Shown here: positions 26,454 through 37,692 of the stretch, in pieces
Layout: each line of letters opens with the position of its first letter
How positions within the stretch are numbered: position 1 is the stretch's first letter
Origin: PALSA-612 sp963711315
GTDB lineage: Bacteria > Actinomycetota > Thermoleophilia > Gaiellales > Gaiellaceae
Direction: 5' to 3'
Length of the DNA: 64,000 nucleotides
Assembly (NCBI GenBank): GCA_963711315.1
Contig: CAVQDQ010000004.1
Span: 310,001-374,000 of the forward strand
Notes under the pieces: generated by a model
Databases searched by the model: none
Seen by the model: the letters and a program-made list of their open reading frames with translations, nothing else
What the model was told of the DNA's origin: nothing
Program-made: the position numbers and the translations under genes

Positions 26454-27572
26454 CACGTCCCGAGGCGACCCTCGTCCTCTACAGCCGCCTGGCGTTCTAC
26501 CCGGTGCACTGGCTGGCTCTGGAGGAGGTCGTGCGGCGCTTCGAGGCCAACGCGATCGTGCTGGCCGCACCGCCGCCTGCCGACCTGCCGACCGTGCACC
26601 AGGCGCACGGGACGGCGGATCCCGCCGCGGGCTTGCCCATTCAGGTGCGACACGTGCCACGCGGCTCGCGGCGCGAGCGGCTGGCCTGGATCGCCCGGCA
26701 GCTGCGTGCGATCCGGCCCGACGTGATCTGGGTCCAGGAGGAGCCGATCGACCCGTTCCTGCTGGAGATGCTCGCGCTCTACCGCTTCCACAAGAAGCCA
26801 CGCATCGTCACGGCCGTCTGCGAGAACATCTTTCCGCGGCCAGGCTACTGGCGGAGCGAACGGCGCGGCGCCTCCTCTGGCCCCGGCTCGACCACCTGCT
26901 GACGGTCGCGCCGCCCGTCGCTCGAGGGCATCCGCGCCGCAGGCATGCCGCTCGTCGGTGCCCGCGTCGACGCTCGTCGCAGGCGGCCTGGAGCCGGACG
27001 GGAAGGTGAAGGCCATGGCACTCGATGCCGGCTTCACGGTCGGCTTCGCAGGGCGGCTCGTCGAGGAGAAGGGCTGGAAGGTGCTCGCCCGCGCACTGCC
27101 CGAGGGCACGCGGCTCGTGCTCGCCGGCGACGGCCCGCAGCGCGCGGAGCTGGAGGCGCTGGCCGCCAACGACAGCCGGATCCACTACCTCGGTTTGCTG
27201 CCCAAGGACGAGCTGTGGAGCTTCTACGCGGCGCTCGACTGCCTTGCCGTGCCGTCGTTGACGACCCCGCGCTGGAAGGAGCAGTCGGCGTCGACGCTCG
27301 TCGACGGCCTCGCGATGGGACTGCCGATCGTGGCCTCGGACAGCGGCGGCATCCCGGACATCATGGGACCGGCCGGCTTGCTGGTGCCTGAAGGCGACCC
27401 AAACGCCCTTACCGCCGCGCTCGCACGCCTGCGCGACAACCCGGCGCTGCGCGAGCAGCTCGGCGCCGCCGGCCGTGAGCGTTTCCGCGCCGAATTCGCC
27501 ATTCCGGCCTACGCCCGGAAGATCGCGAACGCACTGAAACTTCACGAACGCTCGGTAGCCTTGGAGACGTGA
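26450..27572 (+). CDS. glycosyltransferase family 4 protein (about three frameshifts)
   Basis: The N-terminal GT-B half is read from the ATG at 26450 to ENIFPRPGYW. The frame then breaks at about 26845 (AARLLWPRLDHLLTVAPPVA follows in another frame), about 26910 (LEGIRAAGMPLVGARVD) and about 26965-26970. The C-terminal half is intact: GFAGRLVEEKGWKVLARAL, the donor-binding LVDGLAMGLPIVASDSGGIPD and GLLVPEGDP. Total about 373 residues. Retaining GT4 enzymes use nucleotide sugars on the cytoplasmic side. The stop overlaps the exporter permease gene. Confidence 0.72.
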
Positions 27573-28446
27573 GCGTCCTCGAGAAGACGGCGCCCGAGGC
27601 TGCGCCCGTCGAGGCGCCGCCGCGCGACGATCGCGTGACGATAATCGCGCCTGCGAGCCGCCTGCCGAGGCTCGACCTGCGCGAGCTCTGGCGCTACCGC
27701 GAGCTGTCTCTGACGTTCGTCTGGCGCGATCTCAAGGTGCGCTACAAGCAGACGCTGATCGGCATCGCGTGGGTGGTGCTCCAGCCGCTGCTGGCGACGG
27801 GCATCTTCACGCTCATCTTCGGCCGCTTCGCGGAGTTCCCGTCAGACGACGTTCCGTATCCGATCTTCGTCTTCGCAGGCGTGATCATGTGGACGACGTA
27901 CTTCCAGCCGGCGTTCAACAGCGCCAGCGGCAGCATCGCCGGCAGCAAGGCACTGATCACCAAGGTGTATTTCCCGCGTGTTCTGCTCCCGCTCGGGGCC
28001 GCGGTGACTCCGCTCGTCGACTTCGTCATCGTCTTCCCGATCCTGGTGGCGATGACGTTCTGGTTCGACGTCCCCCTCGGCGCGCAGGCGCTCCTCTTCC
28101 CGCTCTTCGTGTTGCTGGCGCTGGTCACCGCGTTCGCGGTCGGGCTGCTCTTCACCGTGGCCGGCGTCCGCTACCGCGACGTGCCGTACGCGATCCCCTT
28201 CGTGATCCAGATCTGGATGTTCGCCTCGCCCGTCTTCTACTCCATCAACTCCCTCGAGAAGAGTTACCAGCTGCTCGCCGCTCTCAACCCCATGACCGGC
28301 GCCATCACCGGCCTTCGCTGGTCGTTGCTCGGCACGCCGATGCCCTGGTACGTAATCGCCGTGAGCACTGCGATGGCAATCGTCCTACTCGTCGTCGGGC
28401 TCGCCGTCTTCCGTAGCGCTGAGCCTCGGTTCGCGGACTCCATCTG

Positions 28447-28447
<1 letters not shown>
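27569..28447 (+). CDS. wzm: ABC-2 type polysaccharide export permease (Wzm-like)
   Basis: 292 residues. A cytosolic tail of about 60 residues contains the family signature WRYRELSLTFVWRDLKVRYKQT and is followed by about six membrane segments, starting IGIAWVVLQPLLATGIFTLIF. Wzm forms the channel that moves a lipid-linked polysaccharide out across the membrane together with the ATPase Wzt. The next gene encodes that ATPase and overlaps by one base (TGATG). Confidence 0.88.
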
Positions 28448-29724
<1,277 letters not shown>

Positions 29725-29726
29725 TC

Positions 29727-30518
29727 GTGCAGATCGTGGGCGTCATGCTCGTCCACAACGAGGACGAGTTCGTGGAGCAGGCGCTGCGCAACGCGGCCGC
29801 GTTCTGCGACCGCTTCCACGTCGCCGACAACATGTCCACGGACGGCACATGGGACGCCATCCGAAGCGTGGCTGCCGAGCTCGACCACGTCGAACCGGTG
29901 CGCGTACGGCGGACGGGTGATTCGCATGCGCTCGTGGAGGCCTACGCGGGGACCGACACCTGGGTGTTCGGCGTCGACGGCGATGAGCTCTACGACCCCG
30001 CCGGGCTGGCCAGCTTCCGCGAGCAGCTCCTCGGCGGGGCGCACCACGAGTGGTTCAGCCTCAAGTCGAACGTCCTGAACGTCACCCGGCTGGATGACGC
30101 GCGCAGCAAGGCGAGCGGGTACCTCTCGCCGCCGTCGCGCTCGATCACGAAGCTCTTCAACTTCGCCGCCATCGACTCGTGGACGCACTGTTACCGGCAG
30201 TACATGCACGACGGCGAGATCGTGTTTCGGCGGGGCTTCGACCGCGAGTCGATAGGCGTCCTGAGCGACCGCTGCCCGTGGGAGGAAAGCCCGTTGCGCT
30301 GCCTCCACGTGTGCTTTCTGCGCCGTTCGAGCCTCGATCCGCCTGATGCGGCCGGCCACGGCAGGCTGAGCCCGATCGAGCTCGGCGGCAAGCGTCGGTC
30401 ACGGCTGAGCACGCTCGTCGGCCGGCTACGCGCCGAGCCCCCTCCGTCGCCGTGGAAGGACGAGAAGTACCGCCAGGGCGAGCTCGTCACGAAGGACGCG
30501 ACGCCCTTCTTCGCGTGA
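29727..30518 (+). CDS. glycosyltransferase family 2-like protein
   Basis: 263 residues. GT-A start VGVMLVHNEDEFVEQALRNA, then VADNMSTDGTW and the metal-binding GVDGDELYD. Proteins starting this way are often annotated as family 2 transferases of glycan loci. GTG start two bases after the wzt stop; the open frame upstream of it only shadows wzt. The stop overlaps the next gene as GTGA. Confidence 0.72.
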   Translation: MQIVGVMLVHNEDEFVEQALRNAAAFCDRFHVADNMSTDGTWDAIRSVAAELDHVEPVRVRRTGDSHALVEAYAGTDTWVFGVDGDELYDPAGLASFREQLLGGAHHEWFSLKSNVLNVTRLDDARSKASGYLSPPSRSITKLFNFAAIDSWTHCYRQYMHDGEIVFRRGFDRESIGVLSDRCPWEESPLRCLHVCFLRRSSLDPPDAAGHGRLSPIELGGKRRSRLSTLVGRLRAEPPPSPWKDEKYRQGELVTKDATPFFA

Positions 30519-31327
30519 CGAGTGTGAGCGTGATCGTGGCCACGTACGAGTGGCCGGAGGCGCTCGACGCCGTCCTCTTCGCGCTCTCGGAGCAGAGCGA
30601 TCGGGACTTCGAGGTCGTAGTAGCGGACGACGGGTCGGGGCCGGAGACTGCGGCGACGGTCGAGCGCTGGAGCGACAGGTTCGGCGGGCGCCTGCGCCAC
30701 GTGCGGCAGGACGATGCCGGCTACCGCCTCGCACGCGTCAAGAACCTCGGCGCGCGGGCTTCCAGTGGGGACTTCCTGGCGATGATCGACGGCGACTCCG
30801 TGCCCCGGCGAGGCTTCGTGGAAGCGATGCGGACGAGCGCGCTGCCAGGCTGGTTCCTCGGCGGCAAGCGGCTGGAGCTGTCGCGTGAGCTGAGCGGACG
30901 CGTGCTGTCGGAGCGGCTGCCGGTCCACCGCTGGTCGTTAGGACGCTGGCTACGAGAGCGCGCCCATGTGTGCCCGCTCGCCGCGCTCACGCCGCGCGAT
31001 CGTCGCCGCCCCGGACGCAACGGCCTGCCGGAGTTCGTGCCGCACACGGAGCGCTACGGCTTCCTCTTCGGTGTGCACCGCCAAGACTTCGACCGCGTCA
31101 ATGGATTCGACATGCGCTACGAGGGCTGGGGCGAGGAGGACATCGATCTCGCCGTCCGCCTGCGCCGGCTCGGGCTGCGCTGCGGCTGGCCTGGTCCGCA
31201 GGGCACGCTGCTACACCTCTGGCACGAGAGCCGCAAGGGACCGCGCCCGAACATCGGCCTCCTCGAGGAGACACGCTCGAGCGACCGCCTGGAAGCGGTC
31301 AGCGGCCTTCGCGAATTGGACGCCTGA
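30515..31327 (+). CDS. glycosyltransferase family 2 with galactosyltransferase-like C-terminus
   Basis: 270 residues. N-terminal GT-A block SVSVIVATYEWPEALDAVL, VVVADDGSGPET and the acidic motif AMIDGDSVPR. The C-terminal segment RVNGFDMRYEGWGEEDIDLA matches the galactosyltransferase/chondroitin-synthase type domain that binds the acceptor and metal. Inverting transferase of the glycan locus, coupled to the gene before it. It converges end to end with the secreted-protein gene at 31328. Confidence 0.82.
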   Translation: MTSVSVIVATYEWPEALDAVLFALSEQSDRDFEVVVADDGSGPETAATVERWSDRFGGRLRHVRQDDAGYRLARVKNLGARASSGDFLAMIDGDSVPRRGFVEAMRTSALPGWFLGGKRLELSRELSGRVLSERLPVHRWSLGRWLRERAHVCPLAALTPRDRRRPGRNGLPEFVPHTERYGFLFGVHRQDFDRVNGFDMRYEGWGEEDIDLAVRLRRLGLRCGWPGPQGTLLHLWHESRKGPRPNIGLLEETRSSDRLEAVSGLRELDA

Positions 31328-31816
31328 CTACTTCAAGCAAACCGCGACCAGCGTGACGCTCACGTTCTCGAACTCGAAGCTCGCGAGGCGAAGCCTCCAC
31401 GAGGCCCCGTCGGAGCTCGGCCGCGAGTCGAGCGGCGTAATGACGGTGTCGGCCGGGCCCTGGAAGCCTCCTCCGACCGCCTTCTGACCTTGATCGCAAG
31501 CCGTGGTCGTGTCCACGATGGCGCCGGGCTCGAGCGTCTGCGTGGCCGTCTTGTACGCCACGAGGCTCGCGACCGAACTGGCCGGGCCGGGCGTGGCGGC
31601 AATCGCATCGGCCGTCTTCCCGTCGAGAGTGGTTGCGGGGCCTGGTATTTGGGTGACCTGCGCCAGCGTCTTGCCGTTCAGCTTCTTCGCGTTGTCGGCC
31701 ACTTTCGCACGAGCGGCCAGCGGAACGACGTTGGCTGCGATGGCCGTTCCGGTGAGAGCGACGATCAGCGCGGCGGATGCGACGACGAGAGCGGGGCTCG
31801 GCATACGAATGCGCAT
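31328..31816 (-). CDS. small secreted protein with SPALVVA-type signal
   Basis: 162 residues. A strong ribosome site AGGAGG (complement of 31823-31828) precedes the ATG by 6 bases. Signal peptide MRIRMPSPALVVASAALIVALTGTAIAA. The mature part carries KVADNAKKLNGKTLAQV and a second GKTADAI, spacer-like repeats seen in secreted actinobacterial proteins, then a compact beta-rich end with two Cys, finishing AVCLK. Family unknown. It is the only gene on the minus strand in this stretch of the glycan locus and probably has its own promoter. Confidence 0.72.
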   Translation of the reverse strand: MRIRMPSPALVVASAALIVALTGTAIAANVVPLAARAKVADNAKKLNGKTLAQVTQIPGPATTLDGKTADAIAATPGPASSVASLVAYKTATQTLEPGAIVDTTTACDQGQKAVGGGFQGPADTVITPLDSRPSSDGASWRLRLASFEFENVSVTLVAVCLK

Positions 31817-31864
31817 AAAAAACCTCCTGTGGGCTGATTTCAGCTTAGGGATCGCGCAGGAAGG

Positions 31865-32275
31865 CTACGTCACGGCAAAGCGCTGCGGCTCGCCGAGCGA
31901 ACGCACGTAACCCGACGGCAGCCGGTAGTTCCGCTCGGTCAGCGACTTGAGCGACCGGGCGAGCGTCGCGCCTGGCCAGCTACGCGAGGGCGAATGGCTC
32001 GCCCGCCGCACTGCTGCCACCGTGCTTCACGCACAGGTCCACGCGGCGCCGTGTAGTCGCTCGAGATCGCGGGACGCGCCCCTGCGTCTCATCGAGGACG
32101 GGCGGCGCGTGCTCGAAGTGCCTTCTCGCCCGCCGGTTGGCAAGCACCGGTCGTGGACGGTGTACGTGGCGACAATGCCCTTGAGCTCGAGCGCCCTCGC
32201 ACGGTGAACGAGCCGCTCCCGCGTCCCAGCCGCTGGGTGATGCGCGTCGTGCGTGCGACGAGCTTCGTGCGCTGA
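31865..32275 (-). other. possible broken gene in a 523-bp gap
   Basis: The gap 31817-32339 has no convincing intact gene. On the minus strand a coding-like stretch ends at TAG 31865 with LTERNYRLPSGYVRSLGEPQ then RFAVT. Upstream pieces such as CVKHGGSSAAGEPFALA and RARALELKGIVATYTVHDR lie in other frames. The plus strand also offers a coding-like end (VNEPLPRPSRWVMRVVRATS, stop at 32275). The two readings exclude each other, and either needs at least two frame corrections. No family was recognised. Confidence 0.2.
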
Positions 32276-32339
32276 CGGTGCACCGCGGGCGGCAACCTAC
32301 AGCAAGGACGGACGCCCATCGCGTGGTCTACTTCTCGGC

Positions 32340-33353
32340 GTGAATCTCCGCACGGCACCTCGAGCCGCGTACATCCACGCCCGCAAAGCGGGGGGTGCGC
32401 TGAAACGTGTCGCTGCCACCGAAGCCGCCCGCCTCGCGTCCCGTCGTGGCCGCACCGATCTCGCCGTCTTCCACGACTTCTCGCCACCGCCCTCCGGCGG
32501 CGGCAACCAGTTCCTCGCCGGGCTGGTCGGCGAGCTGCGGCGGCGGGGACTCGAGATCGAGGTTAACCGGATCTCCGGCGAGACGCCCGTCTGTCTCTTC
32601 AACTCGTTCAACTTCGACGATCGCCGGCTGCGCCGCTTCGCGCACGCGGGCTGCCGCATGGTGCATCGCGTGGACGGCCCGATCGGCGTCTACCGAGGCT
32701 TCGACGACGGCACCGACCGGCACATCTTCGAGCTCAACAGCGATCTGGCGGACGCGACGGTCTTCCAGTCCCGCTACAGCCTCGAGAAGCATCGCGAGCT
32801 GGGGCTCGAGCTGCGCGACCCGGTCGTGATCCCGAATGCGCCTGATCCGGCGGTCTTCAACGCCGACGGCCGCGTGGAGCTACGCGCGGGCGAGCCCGTA
32901 CGCCTGATCACGACGAGCTGGTCCGACAACCCGCGCAAGGGCGCCGACGTGATTGCCGAGCTCGAGCGCGGGCTCGACCCCGAGCGGTTCCAGCTCACGT
33001 TCGTCGGCCGCTCGCCCGTCGGCTTCGAGCGCGCGCGCATCGTCCCTCCGGTGCCTTCGGCTGAAGTTGCTCGGCTGCTCCGCGAGCATCACGTCTTCGT
33101 CTTCGCGAGCCTCAACGAGGCGTGCTCGAATTCTCTGCTCGAGGCGCTTGCATGCGGCCTCCCGGCCCTGTACGTGGACAGCGGCTCGAACGCCGAGGTC
33201 GTCGGCGGCGGCGGGTTGCCCTTCCGCGACGCCGCCGAAGCCGCGACGCACCTCGACCAGCTCGTCGAGCGCTGGGCAGAGCTGCAGGCAGCCATCCGCG
33301 TTCCGTCGCTCGCCGAGACGGCAGATCGCTACCTGGAGGTGCTGCGCCCATGA
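32340..33353 (+). CDS. glycosyltransferase family 4 protein
   Basis: 337 residues from the GTG at 32340; an in-frame start further upstream (32253) would enter non-coding-like sequence. GT-B fold: DFSPPPSGGGNQFLAGL at the N-terminus, then VVIPNAPDPAVF and LITTSWSDNPRKGADVI, with the donor-site end FASLNEACSNSLLEALACGL and YVDSGSNAEVVG. Its stop overlaps the next gene by an ATGA. Part of the plus-strand run of transferases. Confidence 0.82.
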   Translation: MNLRTAPRAAYIHARKAGGALKRVAATEAARLASRRGRTDLAVFHDFSPPPSGGGNQFLAGLVGELRRRGLEIEVNRISGETPVCLFNSFNFDDRRLRRFAHAGCRMVHRVDGPIGVYRGFDDGTDRHIFELNSDLADATVFQSRYSLEKHRELGLELRDPVVIPNAPDPAVFNADGRVELRAGEPVRLITTSWSDNPRKGADVIAELERGLDPERFQLTFVGRSPVGFERARIVPPVPSAEVARLLREHHVFVFASLNEACSNSLLEALACGLPALYVDSGSNAEVVGGGGLPFRDAAEAATHLDQLVERWAELQAAIRVPSLAETADRYLEVLRP

Positions 33354-34472
33354 AGTCCCCACGCGACGTCGTGAGACCCGTTGCCAGTCCGCTGCGGCGG
33401 TGGGCGATCGAGGCCCGGACGAAGACGTGGCGCGACCACTCGCGTCTGTTCGTGGCGGGTGACGGGAACGACTGGGCGATCGCCGACGATGCCCGCCAGA
33501 TCGCGCGCGTTGCGGCGCGGCTCGGCGCCCAGGTCGGCAGCGAGAGCTGGGTGTCGGGCGTTCGCGACCAGTCCGTCTTCCACGCGAGCCAGTTCGCGCT
33601 GCTCGGCCAGCCCTTCGAGCGCAACGGAAACCGGCTCGGCGTCGCGTACCTCCACGGCCTGCCGGGGACGAAGGGGATGCCCGAGTTCGACACGTGCTAC
33701 GAGGCCGTGCGGACGCGCCACGAGGAGCTCGACCGGATCCAGGTGCCGTCGCGGGCGATGGAGGAGCTCGTCCTCGAGGCCGGTGTGTCGCCGGAGAAGG
33801 TGTTCCGGATCCCCATCGGCATCGACCTCGAACGCTTCACGCTACGCACGCCGGCCGAGCGGGCCGAGGCGCGGGCCAAGCTCGGCCTGCCGGAGGACGC
33901 GTTCGTCGCAGGCTCGTTCCAGAAGGACGGCGTCGGCTGGGAGGACGGGCTGGAACCGAAGCTGATCAAGGGCCCCGACGTGCTGCTCGACGCGGTGGAA
34001 CGGCTCCGCAAGCGTGTCCCCGAGCTGTGGCTACTGCTCACGGCGCCGGCGCGCGGCTACGTGAAGCAGGGCCTCGAGCAGATCGGCGTCCCGTACAAGC
34101 ACGTGCTCGTCCACGGACAGGAAGGGGTGGCCAAGGCGTACCGCGCGCTCGACGTCTGCCTCGTCACCTCGCGTGACGAAGGTGGGCCGAAGGCGGTTCT
34201 GGAGGCGATGGCTACCGGCATCCCGCTCGTGACGACGCGGGTCGGCCAGGCGGCCGATCTCGTCAGCCACTCGCGCAACGGCTACATCGTCGACGTGGAG
34301 GACGCGAACGGCATCGCGGACTGGGCGGGCTACGTGGCGGAGGCGCCCGATGAGACTCTGGCGCGGCTGGCGGCGACCGGGCGGGCTACGGCAGAGGAGT
34401 GTTCGCTACGACTCGCTCGCGTCGCGCTGGCGCGAGCTCTTGACCGGGTTCGTCGCTCTGAGCGAGTCATGA
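33350..34472 (+). CDS. glycosyltransferase family 4 protein (frameshift near its end)
   Basis: About 374 residues. GT-B features: RIQVPSRAMEELVLEAGV, RIPIGIDLERF, then TSRDEGGPKAVLEAMATGIP and NGYIVDVEDANG. As printed the frame runs on into the following transferase, mimicking a 719-residue fusion. A one-base gain at about 34398 explains this: in the corrected frame the end reads RYDSLASRWRELLTGFVAL then SES and stops at 34470-34472, overlapping the ATG of the next gene as ATGA, the same junction used throughout this locus. Confidence 0.75.
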
Positions 34473-35509
34473 AAAGCGCCGGAGGGTGGCTTCGCGCGAA
34501 GGCTCGCGCGGCGCTGATCACGCTGTCGCGACCGGCCCGCGGGGAGGTGGCCGTCTCCTACGGCCATCGCCGCATCCCAGCACCAGGCGAAGCAGTCGAG
34601 GGCGGCATGGTCAAGTTCCAGCGCCTGCAAGCGGCTTTCCCGCACCGGCCACGCGACTTCAACCTCCTCTACCTCGGCTCGAGCTCGTTGCCGACCGACG
34701 AGCAGACGGTGATCTCGCTCGCCCGGCGCCGCGGCGCGCCGGTGGTCGTGAACCAGAACGGGATCGCATATCCGGCGTGGGCGGGATCCGACACGGAGCG
34801 GCTGAACACGCGGCTGCGCGGCGTGCTCGAGTCGGCGACGCACGTCGTCTACCAGGGCGAGTTCTGCAGGCAGGCGGCGGACGAATTTCTGGGGCCGCCC
34901 GCGGGATCGTGGGAGATCCTGCGAAACGCCGTCGACACCAACGAGTTCACGCCGGCCGAGCGGGCTCCGGACGGAGCACCGTTGCTGCTGCTCGCCGGCG
35001 ACCAGTCGCAGACCTATCGCCTGGAGACCGCGCTTCGCACGCTCGCGCTGCTGCCCGACGCCCGCCTGCTCGTTACCGGCGCCGTGGTCGGCGGCGAGCA
35101 GCTGATCGGCGAGCTAGGGCTGGCCGACCGCGTCGATTTCACGGGCCGCTATGCACAGCGGGACGCGCCCGCGCTCTATCGCCGCGCACACGTTCTCCTC
35201 CATCCGAAGGTGCGAGACCCGTGCCCAAACGTGGTGCTCGAGGCGCTCGCCTGCGGCGTGCCGGTCGTCCACTCGAGGAGCGGCGGCGTGCCCGAGCTGG
35301 TGGGGGATGCCGGGATCGGCGTGCCCTCGGAAACGACCTGGGAGCGCGACGTCCCGCCCGCGCCTGCCGAGCTGGCCGAGGCGGTGCGAGCCGTGCTGGC
35401 CTCGCTCGACTCCTATCGCGAGCGTGCGCGTGCGCGCGCCGTCGAGCACTTCGATCTCGCACCGTGGGTGGAGCGGCACAGGACGCTGTTCGCGGAGCTC
35501 GTCGGATGA
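34469..35509 (+). CDS. glycosyltransferase family 4 protein
   Basis: 346 residues from ATG 34469. The N-terminus KSAGGWLRAKARAALITLS is followed by GT-B signatures: NQNGIAYPAW, ILRNAVDTNEFTPAE, LLLLAGDQSQTYRLETAL and the donor site HPKVRDPCPNVVLEALACGV, SRSGGVPELVG. The continuous opening from the previous gene is taken as a frameshift effect, not a true fusion. The stop overlaps the start of the next gene (ATGA). Confidence 0.78.
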   Translation: MKSAGGWLRAKARAALITLSRPARGEVAVSYGHRRIPAPGEAVEGGMVKFQRLQAAFPHRPRDFNLLYLGSSSLPTDEQTVISLARRRGAPVVVNQNGIAYPAWAGSDTERLNTRLRGVLESATHVVYQGEFCRQAADEFLGPPAGSWEILRNAVDTNEFTPAERAPDGAPLLLLAGDQSQTYRLETALRTLALLPDARLLVTGAVVGGEQLIGELGLADRVDFTGRYAQRDAPALYRRAHVLLHPKVRDPCPNVVLEALACGVPVVHSRSGGVPELVGDAGIGVPSETTWERDVPPAPAELAEAVRAVLASLDSYRERARARAVEHFDLAPWVERHRTLFAELVG

Positions 35510-36497
35510 CGCCCGGGTCAGCGTTGTCATGCCCGTGCGGGACGGAGAGCGGTTTCTCCGCGAGGCGCTCGACTCGACGCTCGCGCAGACGCTCGACGAC
35601 CTCGAGCTGATCGTCGTCGACGACGGCTCGACCGACTCGACGCCGGCGATTCTCGGCCGACGCGGCGCGACGCGATCCACGACGTGCGCGTGCAGCGGCA
35701 GGAGCCAGGTGGCCTGACCGTGGCCCTCAACGCCGGCTGCGCGCTGGCAGAGGCGGCACTGATCGCCCGCATGGACGCCGACGACGTCATGCTGCCCGAC
35801 CGGCTCGAATCCCAGATCGGCGTACCTCGACGCGCACCCGGAGGTGGCGTTGCTGGGCGGCGGCATCGTCCTCGTCGACGAAGCGGGACGCGAGATCGAT
35901 CGCGAGCCCGGCCGGCCGACAGCTCGACTTCCTCGTCCGCAACGAGCTCACGCACGCGACGGTGATGATGCGCGCCGACGCGTTCCGGGCGCTCGGCGGC
36001 TACCGGCTCGACCAGTCCGAGGACTACGACCTCTGGCTGCGCTTCGACGAGCGCTACGGGGTGTCAGCGCTCGCGAAGCCGGTCATCCGCTATCGGCTCC
36101 ACCCCGGGCAGTTCTCCGTCACCGCGCTCGAGCGGCAGGCGCTCGGGTTCCTCTGCGTGCGGGAGGCGGCGATCAGGCGGCGGCGCGGAGAGCCGGATCC
36201 GCTGGACGGCGTGCGAGCGGCTGGACGAGACCGTGCTCGCAGCGCGTCGGCGTCCCTCGCGAGCGGCTCGACGAGACGATCGTCTCCGACGCGGTGAACT
36301 GGGCGGCGACGCTGACGCGCGTGGGCAGGGACGGCGAAGCGGCTGCGCTGCTGGACGCCGCCGCGGCTGTCGACGGTGCGCCTGCTCGTCAGGAGCTCGT
36401 GCGTCGCGCACGCGGGCTGATCCTCAAGCGCGCCCTACGGCACGGACGGTTCGGCGAGGCCGCGCGCGAGCTGGCGGCCTACGCTCGCGGGCGATGA
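35506..36497 (+). CDS. glycosyltransferase family 2 protein (about six frameshifts)
   Basis: The GT-A start VSVVMPVRDGERFLREALDS and VVDDGSTDSTPAIL is followed, in successive frames, by GGLTVALNAGCALAEAALIA, RMDADDVMLPDRLE, LGGGIVLVDEAGREID, FRALGGYRLDQSEDYDLWLR and a helical tail ending ELAAYARGR. The metal motif DADD is present. Breaks fall at about 35513, 35655, 35825, 35905, 36215 and 36255. All parts are in the right order and the tail is not decayed, so the enzyme is probably intact in the organism. About 330 residues. Confidence 0.65.
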
Positions 36498-37692
36498 CCT
36501 CCGTCCTCCAGGTCAACTCCTCTGACGTCGGCGGCGGCGCCGAGGTCGTCTCGCTCTCACTGCACCGGGCGTATCGGACGCGCGGGCACGATGCATGCCT
36601 CGCCGTGGGGCTCGCACGGAGCGGGGAAGACGGCGTCGTACAGATCGGCGACAGGTCGTTCGCGCCGCTCGCGCGCGCTTCGCGACCCGGGCGTCCTGCT
36701 CGACGTCGCTCGTGGGCGAGAGGACTTTCGCTTTCCGGCCTCACACCGCGTGCTCGAGCTGGCGCCGCGCTCGCCCGACGTACTTCATCTCCACAACCTC
36801 CACGGCGGCTACTTCGACCTGCGTGTGCTGCCCGAGCTCTCGGCGCGACAGCCGACCGTGGTGACCATGCACGACGAATGGCTGTACACGGGCCACTGTG
36901 CGTACACGCTCGATTCCGAGCGCTGGCTCGAGGGGTGCGGATCGTGCCCGCATCTCGACTCGTATCCCGCGCTGCGCGTCGACGGGACGGCTGAGAACTG
37001 GCGCCGTAAGGCAGCCCTCTACGAACGATCGCAGCTGCACGTCGTCTGCCCGTCGGCGTGGCTCCTGGAGCGCGCCCAGCGCTCGATGTTGGCGCCTGCG
37101 ATGGCGTCCGCGCGCGTGATCCCCAACGGGATCGATGTCGAGACCTTCGTTTCGGAGCGGCGTGACGAGCGAGACGAGCCGGTCATCCTGTTCGCGGCCC
37201 AGGGTGCCCGCACGAACCCGTACAAGGACTTCGAGACCCTGCGCAGTGCGCTCGAGCTGCTTCGCGACCGCCGGCTGCTCGCGGTCGCACTCGGGGAAGC
37301 GGGTCCCGAGCGAGCGGATCGGAGGCGTGACGCTGCGCTCGGAGCCCTTTCAGACCCGGGACGAGGTCGCGAAGCGGCTTCGCGGAGTCGACCTCTACGT
37401 CCACGCGACGAAGGCAGACAACCATCCACTCGCCGTGCTGGAGGCGCTCGCGTCAGGCGTCCCGGTGGTCGCGAGCCGCGTGGGCGGGATTCCCGAGCAG
37501 TTGACCGAGGAGACGGGGGTGCTCGTCGAGCCCGGTGATCCACAGAGCCTCGCGGCTGCGATCTCGGGGCTGCTCGACGACCCGGATCGTCGCGCCCGCA
37601 TGGGCTCTGCAGCCGCCGCAGACGCCCGCGCGCGCTTCTCCCTCGACCGGCAGGTCGACGCCTACCTCGACCTCTACGCAGAGCTGTGCTGA
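36494..37692 (+). CDS. glycosyltransferase family 4 protein (two frameshifts)
   Basis: About 399 residues. It starts SVLQVNSSDVGGGAEVVSLS, typical of GT4 enzymes that bind donor through a Gly-rich loop; HLHNLHGGYFDLRVLPEL and TMHDEWLYTGHCAYT are also family blocks. The C-terminal donor domain has YVHATKADNHPLAVLEALAS and SRVGGIPEQL. One-base gains at about 36670 and about 37310 split the frame. Coupled by ATGA to the gene before and by an 7-base overlap to the gene after. Confidence 0.75.

Noticed and set aside
25044..26801. 585-codon minus-strand frame opposite the first glycan gene
   Set aside because: Antisense to a transferase with GT-B motifs; the translation is Arg/Pro/Asp-rich without a recognisable fold.
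33350..35509. A genuine glycosyltransferase-glycosyltransferase fusion
   Set aside because: The alternative frame near 34398 restores a normal C-terminus and the ATGA junction typical of this locus.
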